A stretch of DNA of 64,000 nt. Source: Veillonella sp. CHU740. Lineage in GTDB: Bacteria > Bacillota > Negativicutes > Veillonellales > Veillonellaceae. Positions within the stretch are counted from its first letter, which is position 1, and the number at the start of each line of letters is the position of its first letter. The position numbers and the translations under genes are program-made. The stretch is taken from contig NZ_RQVD01000007.1 of the NCBI RefSeq assembly GCF_003992055.1, forward strand, positions 36,739 through 100,738, given 5' to 3'. Positions 18,447-27,532 of the stretch are shown here, piece by piece. A model generated the notes under the pieces. That model was given only the letters and a program-made list of their open reading frames with translations. It ran no database searches and was not told where the DNA came from.

Positions 18447-19328
18447 TCACTGTTTATCGATAGTCAAGCTTGGTAAGCGATCTCGTATCTGTTTCGCTCG
18501 CTCCAGATACTGCCCCAAACTATCTCCATTGTCATTAGCATGGAGCAACTGTTTTACAGTAGCTAGTTCTTGCTCTACGTGCTCAATGGCTTTCAACACA
18601 TTCATACGATTTCCGTAGATAATTTCTTGCCACATACTAGGCAGGCCACTAGCCGTTCTCGTACTATCTCGCAAGCCACCAGCAGATAAACTCATCCGTT
18701 TGTCCCCCAGTTCATCTCCACCTGCTGTAGTAATCATAATCGACGCCAACATATGTGGCATATGACTCACCATGGCCAAATATTTATCATGGTGCTCCAT
18801 CTCCACATATTCAATACGAGACCCCACAGCACGACCCATGTCAGCTAACTCCCGTGCCACTGTAGCATCATAGGCTGATTGTGCCTCATCCTCTAGGACA
18901 ATCCACCCCATTTTCTGAAACAAATCTTGGTGGGCTTCTGCATAGCCACCTTTTTCAGAGCCCGCCATAGGATGAATGGATACAAAATGAACGCCTTCTG
19001 GAATATGTGCGTACACGGTACTAGCAAACTCATCTTTCGCACTGGATACATCTGTCACCACTTGCCCCGGACGAAATAAATGGGCCACTTCTTCAAATAG
19101 GCGACCATTCGTTTCTGGAGGCAAGGCAAACACAACGATATCTGCACCCGTAATAATAGGTTCCACCATTGTGAAAGCTTGCGATACACAGCCTTCGGCT
19201 AGAGCCACATCACAAATCTCTTGGCGCCGAGCGTAACCGATGACATCATATGTTGTATATGCTCGTAATGCTTTTGCTAAAGATGCCCCTAGCAACCCTA
19301 ACCCTATAATGCCCACTGTTCGTGTCAT
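18447..19328 (-). CDS. tyrA: prephenate dehydrogenase
   Basis: A 293-aa TyrA-type NAD(P)-dependent enzyme, converting prephenate to 4-hydroxyphenylpyruvate in tyrosine synthesis (arogenate dehydrogenase activity cannot be excluded). The Rossmann motif GIIGLGLLGASLAKAL is at residues 6-21. The family stretch SIHPMAGSEKGGYAEA follows mid-protein, with MVSHMPHMLAS and LRDSTRTASGLPSMW in the helical C-terminal domain. No ACT domain is attached. ATG at 19328 has AGGAGGG 5 bases upstream, so the upstream extension to 19349 is rejected. It stands alone. Confidence 0.93.
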   Translation of the reverse strand: MTRTVGIIGLGLLGASLAKALRAYTTYDVIGYARRQEICDVALAEGCVSQAFTMVEPIITGADIVVFALPPETNGRLFEEVAHLFRPGQVVTDVSSAKDEFASTVYAHIPEGVHFVSIHPMAGSEKGGYAEAHQDLFQKMGWIVLEDEAQSAYDATVARELADMGRAVGSRIEYVEMEHHDKYLAMVSHMPHMLASIMITTAGGDELGDKRMSLSAGGLRDSTRTASGLPSMWQEIIYGNRMNVLKAIEHVEQELATVKQLLHANDNGDSLGQYLERAKQIRDRLPSLTIDKQ

Positions 19329-19652
19329 CGAATCCCTCCTACTCCTCACCTTGAGGATATGTATCCATGCAGATAATCAAATGCTCCTTAGCTACGACTA
19401 GTCTATTAGATCCGTATAAGCACCCGTCATAGATATAGTCTATTATTCTATATTTACTAGTTCTACCATGATTTTCTTATGCGGTCAACCTTTCATTATA
19501 TTGAAAGTAACTATCTTTAGCTAGAAAGTATTATCTCCATTTAAAACAAATAGCATGCCATACGGTTAGAACCCACATAGCATGCTATAAAAATATATTA
19601 GTTTTGTACAGCTGTAAAGCGCTGACGAATGAATGGTGTATCATAGAATTAT
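19329..19652. other. 324-bp intergenic region between tyrA and the first EamA gene
   Basis: AT-rich, with no gene seen. It contains the terminator at 19543-19588 and must hold the tyrA promoter, which I could not place with confidence. Confidence 0.6.
19543..19588 (-). terminator. terminator of the yhcH-eamA-eamA operon
   Basis: Minus strand: ATAGCATGC pairs with GCATGCTAT, with an inner GGTT/AACC stem, followed by TTGTTTT. It lies about 65 bases past the stop of the 19653 gene. Confidence 0.75.
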
Positions 19653-20558
19653 TTACGATTCTGCAGCTCGACGCTTATCCCACGCCAACAGAAAAATAGT
19701 AACAATGATCAGGGTCATCCCTATCATATCCCACTGAGAAAATTGATTCCCCAGCACCAACCATGCCAATACAGCTGCCGATATGGGTTCAATGGATGAC
19801 AGGATCGAGCCCGTCACAGCCCCCACACGACGCACTCCTTCTAGATACGCATTAAAGGAGACTACCGTACCAAAGATAATAATACTCCAAAATCCACCAT
19901 GGGCCCATAGATCCCAAACGATTCCCTCTGCACTCGGTTGGGTTACTATCCACGCAAACACGCCACCAATCAGCATTCCAAAGCCTACAATAGGAGCTGT
20001 ACCATATTTCTTCAACAATGGTACAGGTTGTACTGTATAAATGCCAACTGCTACGGCTGAGGTGAGACCCCAGAATAATAAGGTGTCATCTAAAGCTGCC
20101 AGATTCCACTCTCCTTGTAGGGCAATGATCGCCGTTCCCACTGTAGCTAGTACTACACTGACTACTTCTGCCCCCCTTGGCAACGTTAGACGTGTAATAG
20201 AGATGTATAAAATAATCAATGCAGGACCTACATATTGCAGCACCGTAGCAATTCCCGCTCCTGCATACGCAATGGCCTTGAAATAGGTATATTGGCACAA
20301 CCACATACCTAACACGCCAAATATGATGAGCCGTATCGTATCTTTTGTATGAGTAAACACTTTAAAAATAGACGCTCTACCTTGCCAAAATGCAGCGAGT
20401 ACCGTAATGGCTCCAGCTAAGGTCAGTCGCATGGCGACTACCCATTCCGCAGGCATATTCCTCTCTTGCTGCACAAATTGTGAGCACATCCCAGAAAATC
20501 CCCAAAGGACAGCGCCTATTACGATATACAACATGCCTTTCAGTATATATGAATTCAT
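19653..20558 (-). CDS. EamA-family (DMT) transporter, copy 1
   Basis: A 301-aa inner-membrane protein with about ten helices in two EamA repeats, of the drug/metabolite transporter superfamily (often exporters of amino acids or metabolites). Landmarks are GFSGMCSQF in helix 1, AYAGAGIATVLQYVGPA and the second-repeat RVGAVTGSILSSIEPISAAVLAW. The start at 20558 has GAGGAGTT directly upstream; the listed longer frame would run into the neighbouring gene. It lies 7 bases after a clear paralogue (20566-21474), so the two arose by tandem duplication and could work as a pair. Confidence 0.9.
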   Translation of the reverse strand: MNSYILKGMLYIVIGAVLWGFSGMCSQFVQQERNMPAEWVVAMRLTLAGAITVLAAFWQGRASIFKVFTHTKDTIRLIIFGVLGMWLCQYTYFKAIAYAGAGIATVLQYVGPALIILYISITRLTLPRGAEVVSVVLATVGTAIIALQGEWNLAALDDTLLFWGLTSAVAVGIYTVQPVPLLKKYGTAPIVGFGMLIGGVFAWIVTQPSAEGIVWDLWAHGGFWSIIIFGTVVSFNAYLEGVRRVGAVTGSILSSIEPISAAVLAWLVLGNQFSQWDMIGMTLIIVTIFLLAWDKRRAAES

Positions 20559-20565
20559 AACTCCT

Positions 20566-21474
20566 CTAATCACTTTCAGTATGACGATTGGCATCGAAAG
20601 CAAGCATAAAAATAGTAATAATAATAAGAATAAATCCTATAATATCATAACTTGTAAAATGATTATCTAATATAGTCCAACCCAACAATGCTGCAGAAAT
20701 TGGTTCTACAGAAGACAAGATAGAGCCCCGAACAGCTCCTATCCGCTGTACCCCTTCATGGTAGGCATTGAAAGAAACTACTGCGCCTAAAAAAACAAGG
20801 CTAAAAAAAGCTAACCATGTCCATAGATCCCATATACTTTCAGTGTTATCTAAATCAAAAACACCACAACCTACTAGACCACCAATGACCATGGCAAATC
20901 CTACGATCGGCATGGTTCCATAGGTACGAAGAATCCGATTGGGCTGATAGCTATAAATCGCTACAGCCACAGCCGAAATAAGCCCCCAAAACACGATAGT
21001 ACTTTGCATCTGACTCGCATCCCAATGCCCTTGCAAAGCGATACATACAATCCCCAACGTTGCCAAGATGACACTGAGCATTTCTATCCATCGAGGCCAT
21101 TTTACATATCGCAGACTCACATAGATAATAATAAATGATGGCCCTAAATATTGGAGTACTGTCGCAATACCGGCCCCCGCATAATAAATCGATTTAAAAT
21201 AAGAATATTGGCATAAGCCTATACCGAATACAGCAAAGATGACAAGATCCAATACATCTCGCTTGCAACGCCATACATTGAAAATATCTTTACCTTTTTG
21301 TGAATAAGCCAAGCCTAAAGTGATAACCCCTGCCAGTAAAAGCCGAATGGGAACTAACCACTCTGCCCGTACATGTCGAAACTGTTGCAAAAACTGTGAG
21401 CACATACCGGAAAAGCCCCATAGTATGCCCCCTAAAATTGTAAGCCCTACACCTTCCATCATATAGCGGTTCAT
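20566..21474 (-). CDS. EamA-family (DMT) transporter, copy 2
   Basis: A 302-aa paralogue of the next gene downstream, with the same landmarks: GFSGMCSQF, YAGAGIATVLQYLGPS, RIGAVRGSILSSVEPISAALLGW. About ten transmembrane helices. ATG at 21474 follows AGGAGA at 6 bases. It sits 11 bases after the YhcH-family gene and 7 bases before its paralogue, so all three are probably cotranscribed. The substrate is unknown; the YhcH neighbour hints at a sugar or sugar acid, but this is weak. Confidence 0.9.
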   Translation of the reverse strand: MNRYMMEGVGLTILGGILWGFSGMCSQFLQQFRHVRAEWLVPIRLLLAGVITLGLAYSQKGKDIFNVWRCKRDVLDLVIFAVFGIGLCQYSYFKSIYYAGAGIATVLQYLGPSFIIIYVSLRYVKWPRWIEMLSVILATLGIVCIALQGHWDASQMQSTIVFWGLISAVAVAIYSYQPNRILRTYGTMPIVGFAMVIGGLVGCGVFDLDNTESIWDLWTWLAFFSLVFLGAVVSFNAYHEGVQRIGAVRGSILSSVEPISAALLGWTILDNHFTSYDIIGFILIIITIFMLAFDANRHTESD

Positions 21475-21485
21475 ATATATTCTCC

Positions 21486-21959
21486 TTAGTCTCTAAGTAA
21501 GCTTTTATGAATTTTGACTACCACTTTACGAATCTGTTGTACCTCATGAGGTGCAATCAAGGTTCGATGTAATTCTCCTGGATAAAAAATACAATAATCC
21601 CCTGGACGAACATCAATCGTTACTGTCCCTCCTTGAGTTGGATCATAGAAATAACAATCCTTGTCATCATAGGCCTCCACTACATCTGGTGCCATTTGAC
21701 GAATGAGGACTTCCATCTGTTCTTCCCCCATTACAAGAAATTGCACATCCATGTAATCCTTATGTCCCTCAATCTTTGTTTCCTCATACACACGTGTATT
21801 CACAATATCTACATTGGCATACATTAAATCCCCTTCAATGGGATAGCGTCCCCTTATGAAAGTCGTAAAATCATGAGATTTTAAAAACTCCAACGCCCGT
21901 TCCACCGCCTTAGGATAGTGAAACTGTTTATAATCTATAGCTATACTTTGATATATCAT
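21486..21959 (-). CDS. YhcH/YjgK/YiaL (DUF386) family protein
   Basis: A 157-aa cupin-like protein of the family including E. coli YhcH (NanQ, reported to interconvert sialic acid anomers) and the EbgC beta-galactosidase subunit. Visible family text: GRYPIEGDLMYANV, EGHKDYMDVQFLVMGEE, and VRPGDYCIFYPGELHRTLIAP near the end, with His and acidic residues suited to metal binding. The start at 21959 is chosen for AAAGGAG 6 bases upstream and for normal family length; the frame extends to 22127 without support. First gene of an operon with two EamA transporters. The actual sugar is not known. Confidence 0.88.
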   Translation of the reverse strand: MIYQSIAIDYKQFHYPKAVERALEFLKSHDFTTFIRGRYPIEGDLMYANVDIVNTRVYEETKIEGHKDYMDVQFLVMGEEQMEVLIRQMAPDVVEAYDDKDCYFYDPTQGGTVTIDVRPGDYCIFYPGELHRTLIAPHEVQQIRKVVVKIHKSLLRD

Positions 21960-22132
21960 GGCAGACTCCTTTATCATCACTCCATGCATCGCGTACATTT
22001 CTATGGCACTAACACATGAATCGTATCTATCTACTTTAACTATACTAGCATAGATATATAAGGTCAAACACAATTTCTGAGAAGCCCAGAAAGAGATGCG
22101 CCCAACAACACGTCGTTGACTCTTCAACTACT

Positions 22133-22138
22133 ATTATA
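22133..22138 (-). promoter_or_regulatory. candidate -10 box of the yhcH-eamA operon
   Basis: Minus strand TATAAT, with a weak -35 (TTCACG) at 18 bases. The leader would be about 170 bases. Confidence 0.4.
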
Positions 22139-22170
22139 CTACAAAATTACTCGAATCGTGAACATTCATC

Positions 22171-22351
22171 CTTGAGGAACGCCGTTTCGAGTAGCAGCCT
22201 TGTGGCGTCCCTTACTGACTAAATCACGCAAACGCAAGAAGACCGCAACATGTTCCTGAACAAACCTACCGTAGGATCAGTTTGAGAAGGAATATGTTGC
22301 GGTCTTCCCTTTTCCCTAATTAGCTACACGAATGCCACAGGCTGCATAGCA
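22171..22351. repeat. composite nested-palindrome element, copy 1
   Basis: Three parts. Left arm 22171-22211 (GAGGAACGCC ... CCTTGTGGCGTCC) folds on itself. The central hairpin 22239-22306 starts AAGACCGCAACATGTTCCT and ends with its near-complement, enclosing CAAAC/GTTTG and CCTA/TAGG stems. The right arm 22331-22351 (AATGCCACAGGCTGCATAGC) is roughly the reverse complement of the left arm. It ends 8 bases before the stop of the EF-G-like gene. Related copies: 33386-33658 and 40455-40912. Confidence 0.85.
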
Positions 22352-22358
22352 AAACAAG

Positions 22359-24428
22359 TTACGACTCTTCGTGCCCATCAAATCCCGCTATAATCGTTTC
22401 AGCCTGTTTATGCGGCACTTCTTCGTATCCACTAAATTCTATGTTAAACACACCTTGTCCTTGTGTCATGGAACGCAACACTGTTACATAGTCCAACATT
22501 TCCACCAATGGAACTTGAGCTTTCACCACAGTGATACCTTCACGCACACCTTGGTCCATACCGAGTACACGACCACGACGGCTATTCAAATCACCCATGA
22601 TATCGCCCATAAATTCTTCTGGACCGATGACATTCACATTATACACTGGTTCTAGCAAAATTGGTTTTGCATCCGGTACGCCTTTTTTCAAAGCTTGAGC
22701 TGCCGCCATTTTAAAAGCCAATTCCGAGGAATCCACTGTGTGATACGAACCATCTATTAATGTTACTTGCACCCCAATCATTGGGTACCCTGCCAGTAAT
22801 CCTTTTTCCAAGGTTTCACGAACACCTTTTTCCACAGCTGGAATGTATTGACGAGGCACTGCACCACCAAAGATTTTATCGACAAACTCAAATTCCCCTT
22901 CATATAGAGGCGCAATACTCAATTTTACATGACCATATTGACCATGACCACCACTTTGCTTTTTATGTTTACCTTCTACTTCCACGGTACCACGAATCGT
23001 TTCACGATATGGAATATAAGGAGTTTCTAATTTCGCGCGGACCCCATATTTACGTTCCATTTTTTGTAAAATATGTTCTAAATGGACATCGCCCATACAA
23101 CGTACTTGCATTTGGCGCCCTTCTACATCTTTTACCACTTCGCACGTAGGATCTTCTTCTGAAATCCGTCCAAGAGCATTCGCTAATTTTTCTTCTTCCC
23201 CTTTTTTCTCAGGTACCATAGCTATGCGGTATAACGGTTGTGGGAATCGGATTGGTGCATATTGTACTTTAAATTCAGCGGTACCAAAAGTATCTCCTGT
23301 TTTCGTTTCTACTAATTTAGGAATGACCACGATGTCACCGGCTTTTGCCACTTCTACTGGTACTTGTTGTTTACCAATCAAAGTGACCATTTTGCCCCAT
23401 TTTTCTTCTACATCACGAGTTACATTGTACAGCTTGTCGCCTACTTTTAATTCACCAGAGAAGACACGAACAAAACTTTGTTTGCCTGCAAATGGGTCTA
23501 AAATTGTTTTAAATACGAACCCTGTAAACGGTTTATCTGCCACCACGATATGCTCCTCTTGGGAATCCACACCGATAGCAGTCATCACTTTTTTCGTTGC
23601 ATCTGGCATGTAGCGAATCATACGATCTAGTACTTGGTCCATACCGATACGGCCCAAAGCCGTACCACACATCACAGGACACACACGACCTGTCAACATA
23701 CCTTCTCGCAACCCTTGGCGAATTTCTTCCAATGTTAATTCTTCGCCTTCTAAATATTTTTCTAATAATGTATCGTTACCTTCTGCTGCCGCTTCTACCG
23801 TCATTTCACGAATTTCTTCTACTTTTGCAGACAATTCAGCAGGTACGTCCACTTCTGTCATCTTCCCATTTTCATAGACATAGGCTGTCCGCTTCGCCAC
23901 ATCTACTACACCTTTGAAAGTAGGTCCTTCACCAATAGGGATTTGCAATGGCATAATCGCCTTTCCAAAAAGCTCGCGCATCTTTTCTAAGGTGCCAAAG
24001 AAATCCGCTTTTTCACTGTCCATTTTATTGATGAAAGCCATGCGAGGCATTTGCAGTTCTACCCCATACTCCCAAGCACGGATGGTATCGATTTCTACGC
24101 CTGTACCAGCAGATAATACCATGAGCATACCGTCTGCTGCACGCAAAGCAGACCGTACTTCCCCATGGAACTCAGAATAACCTGGAGTGTCAATAAAATT
24201 AATTTTATGGCCTTTCCATTCACAAGGTGCCATACCTAATTGGATCGTCACATTCCGTTTGATTTCTTCTGGTTCAAAGTCCATAATATGTTTATTATCT
24301 TGTCCTTTGCCTACAAAGTCTACAGCACCACAAGACAATAGCAATGCCTCTACTAATGCTGTTTTACCCGCCCCATCATGGGAGACCACCGCCACGTTTC
24401 TGATTAAATCACTAGTATATTCTTTCAT
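22359..24428 (-). CDS. elongation factor G-like GTPase (EF-G paralogue)
   Basis: A 689-aa translation-factor GTPase with all EF-G domains but diverged from the main FusA. G motifs: VSHDGAGKT (G1, residues about 15-23), DTPG (G3) and NKMD (G4). The domain IV region shows KKQSGGHGQYGHV. The G1 sequence (SHDGAGKT in place of AHIDAGKT) marks it as the EF-G-like/FusA2 group, whose exact role is not settled. Two starts are possible: ATG at 24434 lies 3 bases after AGGAGG, while ATG at 24428 lies 9 bases after it and is preferred. Single gene, away from ribosomal operons. Its 3' end abuts a repeat element. Confidence 0.9.
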   Translation of the reverse strand: MKEYTSDLIRNVAVVSHDGAGKTALVEALLLSCGAVDFVGKGQDNKHIMDFEPEEIKRNVTIQLGMAPCEWKGHKINFIDTPGYSEFHGEVRSALRAADGMLMVLSAGTGVEIDTIRAWEYGVELQMPRMAFINKMDSEKADFFGTLEKMRELFGKAIMPLQIPIGEGPTFKGVVDVAKRTAYVYENGKMTEVDVPAELSAKVEEIREMTVEAAAEGNDTLLEKYLEGEELTLEEIRQGLREGMLTGRVCPVMCGTALGRIGMDQVLDRMIRYMPDATKKVMTAIGVDSQEEHIVVADKPFTGFVFKTILDPFAGKQSFVRVFSGELKVGDKLYNVTRDVEEKWGKMVTLIGKQQVPVEVAKAGDIVVIPKLVETKTGDTFGTAEFKVQYAPIRFPQPLYRIAMVPEKKGEEEKLANALGRISEEDPTCEVVKDVEGRQMQVRCMGDVHLEHILQKMERKYGVRAKLETPYIPYRETIRGTVEVEGKHKKQSGGHGQYGHVKLSIAPLYEGEFEFVDKIFGGAVPRQYIPAVEKGVRETLEKGLLAGYPMIGVQVTLIDGSYHTVDSSELAFKMAAAQALKKGVPDAKPILLEPVYNVNVIGPEEFMGDIMGDLNSRRGRVLGMDQGVREGITVVKAQVPLVEMLDYVTVLRSMTQGQGVFNIEFSGYEEVPHKQAETIIAGFDGHEES

Positions 24429-24685
24429 GAACATCGTCCTCCTTTACAGCCGAAAACAGTCTATTGTTTAAGTAATTCTACACAAACAAGAAAATTCCTT
24501 TTAAAAATCGCAAGATATTCATGCAAATTACGCATATATCTAAATGTATATGGTTGAAAAATTATTTTCGTGCATACTCCGTTACTTCTCTACTAAGCTA
24601 AATTTTTACTAGGTAAATTCTATAGTTTATGGTATTCTAATAGATATATCATTTCAGAACATATATGGGAAGGGAGTTATATAGT

Positions 24686-26047
24686 ATGAAAGACAATGAA
24701 TCAAAGACGTCATTGCATCGTGGGCTGAAAAGTCGACACATGCAAATGATTGCCTTAGGCGCCTCTGTGGGGACAGGCCTCTTCTACGGATCCGCCCCAA
24801 CAATCCAATTAGTAGGACCCGGTGTTATTTTCTCCTATTTATTAACTGGTATCTTTATTTTCTTTTTAATGCGTATGCTAGGAGAAATGTCAGTTCGTGA
24901 ACCTGTGTCTGGCTCTTTTACTTATTTTGCCAGCAAATATTGGTCTTCGTTTGCAGGCTATTTATCAGGTTGGAATTACTGGATCGTATACATGCTGGCC
25001 AGCATGGCAGAACTCGCTGCGATTTCAGTGTACTTAGATTTCTGGTTGCCAGGCATTCCGCACTGGATTACTACACTGGCTTGTATTACATTGGTCACTA
25101 TGATTAATCTCATTAATGTTCGTGCCTATGGGGAAGTGGAGTTCTTTGCTTCTTTGATTAAAGTAGTGGCCATCATCGCCATGATTGCCTTTGGTGCATA
25201 CCTCATCTTCTTTGGAGATATGGGGTCATTCCCACACAACTTTTCTAATCTTTGGATTCATGGTGGATTGTTCCCAAATGGAGCCTATGGATTCATCGCC
25301 TCTATTGCTGTAGTTATGTTCTCCTTTGGTGGCGTTGAATTGATTGGTATCACTGCAGGAGAAGCAGAACATCCTGAAAAAACATTGCCAAAAGCGATTA
25401 ATGAATTATTAGCTCGTATCCTGATCTTCTATGTAGGTACGATGACTGTCATCATGGCATTATCTCCATGGAATGAACTAGGCACACAAGCGAGCCCATT
25501 TGTTCAAATCTTTACCAACATCGGTATTCCAGCCGCAGCTCATATCTTGAACTTCGTTGTTGTGGTCGCGGCCTTATCTGTATACAATAGCTTGCTCTAC
25601 AGTAATTCTCGTATTTTGCACAGCATGGCATTGTCTGGTGATGCTCCAAAAATCTTCAAGAACTTAACAGCTACAGGGGTGCCATTGATTGCTACTTTGT
25701 TCTGTGCTGCCTTAGCCTTGATCGTTGTATTCTTAACATACATCTTCCCAAGCGCTAGTGACGTGTTCTTGCAATTGTTGGCTATCATCGTAGCAGGCCT
25801 TATCATTGCATGGTTCATCATTCCAGTGACACATCTTAAATTCCGCAAACGTTTTGCTCGCGAAGGTCGCCTTGATGAATTGAAGTTCAAATCTATCTTG
25901 TATCCATTCACAAACTACTTCTGCTTTGCGTTCATCGCTATGGCAGTAGGCGTAATGTTGACCATGGATTCCATGCGCACATCCATCTACATCATACCAG
26001 TATGGATTGGCGCTCTATACATTGCGTATAAACTTAAGAAAAAATAA
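24686..26047 (+). CDS. amino-acid permease, APC family
   Basis: A 453-aa inner-membrane transporter of the amino acid-polyamine-organocation superfamily, in the AAT subgroup. Twelve hydrophobic helices. The N-terminal signature HMQMIALGASVGTGLFYGSA carries the Gly-rich unwound helix-1 motif that binds the substrate alpha-amino and carboxyl groups, followed by GPGVIFSYLLTGIFIF and RMLGEMSVREPVSGSF. Start at 24686: GGGAG lies 9 bases upstream; the upstream ATG at 24665 lacks a site and itself lies before the GGGAG. Monocistronic, with its own terminator. Substrate not determinable. Confidence 0.92.
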   Translation: MKDNESKTSLHRGLKSRHMQMIALGASVGTGLFYGSAPTIQLVGPGVIFSYLLTGIFIFFLMRMLGEMSVREPVSGSFTYFASKYWSSFAGYLSGWNYWIVYMLASMAELAAISVYLDFWLPGIPHWITTLACITLVTMINLINVRAYGEVEFFASLIKVVAIIAMIAFGAYLIFFGDMGSFPHNFSNLWIHGGLFPNGAYGFIASIAVVMFSFGGVELIGITAGEAEHPEKTLPKAINELLARILIFYVGTMTVIMALSPWNELGTQASPFVQIFTNIGIPAAAHILNFVVVVAALSVYNSLLYSNSRILHSMALSGDAPKIFKNLTATGVPLIATLFCAALALIVVFLTYIFPSASDVFLQLLAIIVAGLIIAWFIIPVTHLKFRKRFAREGRLDELKFKSILYPFTNYFCFAFIAMAVGVMLTMDSMRTSIYIIPVWIGALYIAYKLKKK

Positions 26048-26059
26048 TATATGAACGCT

Positions 26060-26096
26060 AAAAAGGATAGCTGAGATTTGCTCGGCTATCCTTTTT
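26060..26096 (+). terminator. terminator of the amino-acid permease gene
   Basis: AAAAAGGATAGC pairs with GCTATCCTTTTT around a 13-base loop, with a T-run. 12 bases past the stop. Confidence 0.9.
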
Positions 26097-26106
26097 ATTA
26101 TGTCAT

Positions 26107-26181
26107 TTCAATGGAAATTTTTGCACTTTTTGCAAGTGAAATTTTCTTCAATGGAAAAAATCGCTATTTTTGCAAATGAAA
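26107..26181. repeat. two 35-bp tandem repeats
   Basis: 26107-26141 and 26147-26181 share TTCAATGGAAA, TTTTGCAA and TGAAA in the same spacing. The copies are imperfect in the middle. They lie between the permease terminator and prmA. Function unknown. Confidence 0.5.
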
Positions 26182-26320
26182 GTAGCCCCTACACAATTTG
26201 GCTAAGCCCTTTCAGATGTGATACTATACTAGTAATTAATATATAACCGCTTATGATTACGATTACGTTATGTGTATGTTATATTACACTACATGTCTGT
26301 TATATTTACGAGGTACCACA

Positions 26321-27256
26321 ATGGCTTGGCTTGAAATTACATTGACCACGACGCACGAAGCGTCTGAACTTATCACGGATACTCTGCTTGCTCTAGGAGC
26401 GGAAGGTGTCTACACAGAAGATCCTTACGAATTTGACCAACTCACAGACGATGGGTTTGGCATTATCAAACCAGAGCGTGAAGAACTCTACGATTCCTCG
26501 GATGTCACGGTGAAAGCTTATATAGATTCCGACCTATATGAGGTTGACCAACTAGCGGCGCTCATAAAAAGTGAGATCCAGCAGTTACAAAGTACTTTCA
26601 CCATGGAGTTTGGCCCCCTTGATCTATCCATCCACATAGCAGACGAATCAGGCTGGGACGATTGGAAAACACAGTATCCCCCTATCCCTATGACTGACAA
26701 TCTTACTATTATTCCAGATTGGTCCGATTATAGTCCTCGTGATAGGGAGCACCTCATTCGCATCGAACCTGGCATCGCCTTTGGCACTGGCGATCATCCT
26801 ACCACACGATTGGCAATCCAAGCGATGGCACAACATCTCACGCCTGACAGTACAGTCTTTGACGTAGGGACGGGTTCTGGTATTATCGCATTATCCGCAG
26901 GTGCCCTTGGCGCTAAATCCGTCACAGCTTTTGACCTAGATGAAACAGCCACAACGAATGCTCGTAACCATGTGGCAATGAATCAATTGCAATCTGTTGT
27001 GAATGTACAAACAAATAATTTATTAGAAGGCGTGACGGAAACAGCCTCTCTCATCGTAGCTAATATTATTACCCCTATCTTGCTACGTTTACTAGACGAT
27101 GCGTATCGATGCTTAGAACCTAATGGAATATTCATCATGAGCGGCATCCAAGAAGGGGAAGAACAAGAACTCATCAACGCTGCTACAACTATTGGTTTTG
27201 TAAATATATCCACTACCTCTGAAAATGGTTGGATCTGCATCACCTGTCGTAAATAA
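26321..27256 (+). CDS. prmA: ribosomal protein L11 methyltransferase
   Basis: A 311-aa S-adenosylmethionine-dependent enzyme that trimethylates lysines and the N-terminus of ribosomal protein L11. The N-terminal substrate domain starts WLEITLTTTHEASEL. The catalytic domain shows the PrmA hallmarks FGTGDHPTT (residues 154-162) and SAM motif I DVGTGSGIIALSAGALGA (181-198), then motif post-II with VANIITPILL. The start at 26321 is chosen for GAGG upstream and for the conserved N-terminus; an in-frame ATG at 26270 would add 17 residues unlike the family. Confidence 0.94.
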   Translation: MAWLEITLTTTHEASELITDTLLALGAEGVYTEDPYEFDQLTDDGFGIIKPEREELYDSSDVTVKAYIDSDLYEVDQLAALIKSEIQQLQSTFTMEFGPLDLSIHIADESGWDDWKTQYPPIPMTDNLTIIPDWSDYSPRDREHLIRIEPGIAFGTGDHPTTRLAIQAMAQHLTPDSTVFDVGTGSGIIALSAGALGAKSVTAFDLDETATTNARNHVAMNQLQSVVNVQTNNLLEGVTETASLIVANIITPILLRLLDDAYRCLEPNGIFIMSGIQEGEEQELINAATTIGFVNISTTSENGWICITCRK

Positions 27257-27349
27257 TGGTTTGTACTATGGTCATCTCATACAATAGAAAACTGACAAGT
27301 AGTATATCATGTAGAAAACTAACTGCGATATAGGCACTAAACATAATAC

Positions 27350-27532
27350 AAAAAAGCACGATTCTAACATTTGCGCACACAAAAAACGCGATTTCAAGCA
27401 CGATTTTAGTTTTCGTGCTTTTTCGCGTTTTTTATATCGTAGTTAGCATTAGATTAGGTTCAGTTAGATTAGATTAGCCTAGCCACCGTTTATCCACGGA
27501 TTTTATACTGTACCGCTCTGCCTTGGCCTACT
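27350..27532. repeat. 183-bp direct repeat, copy A
   Basis: Matches 28499-28681 in the same orientation, with two mismatches seen by eye. It spans the palindromic terminator, a TTAGATTAG-rich stretch and the last ~43 coding bases of the AlbA-type gene. Confidence 0.9.
27381..27433 (-). terminator. nested terminator hairpin after the AlbA-type gene (copy A)
   Basis: AAAAAACGCGA...TCGCGTTTTTT-type outer stem with an inner AAGCACGA/TCGTGCTT stem. T-runs on both strands make it bidirectional, serving prmA (+) and the AlbA-type gene (-). An identical copy lies at 28530-28582. Confidence 0.75.

Larger units (their letters stand above)
21960..22358. other. 399-bp intergenic region: yhcH leader and repeat element
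   Basis: The right half is the composite repeat 22171-22351. The left half is the probable leader of the YhcH gene, with a -10 candidate at 22133-22138. No further gene seen. Confidence 0.6.

Noticed and set aside
24665..24685. Upstream ATG of the amino-acid permease as the true start
   Set aside because: It precedes the only good ribosome-binding site, which lies between it and the ATG at 24686.
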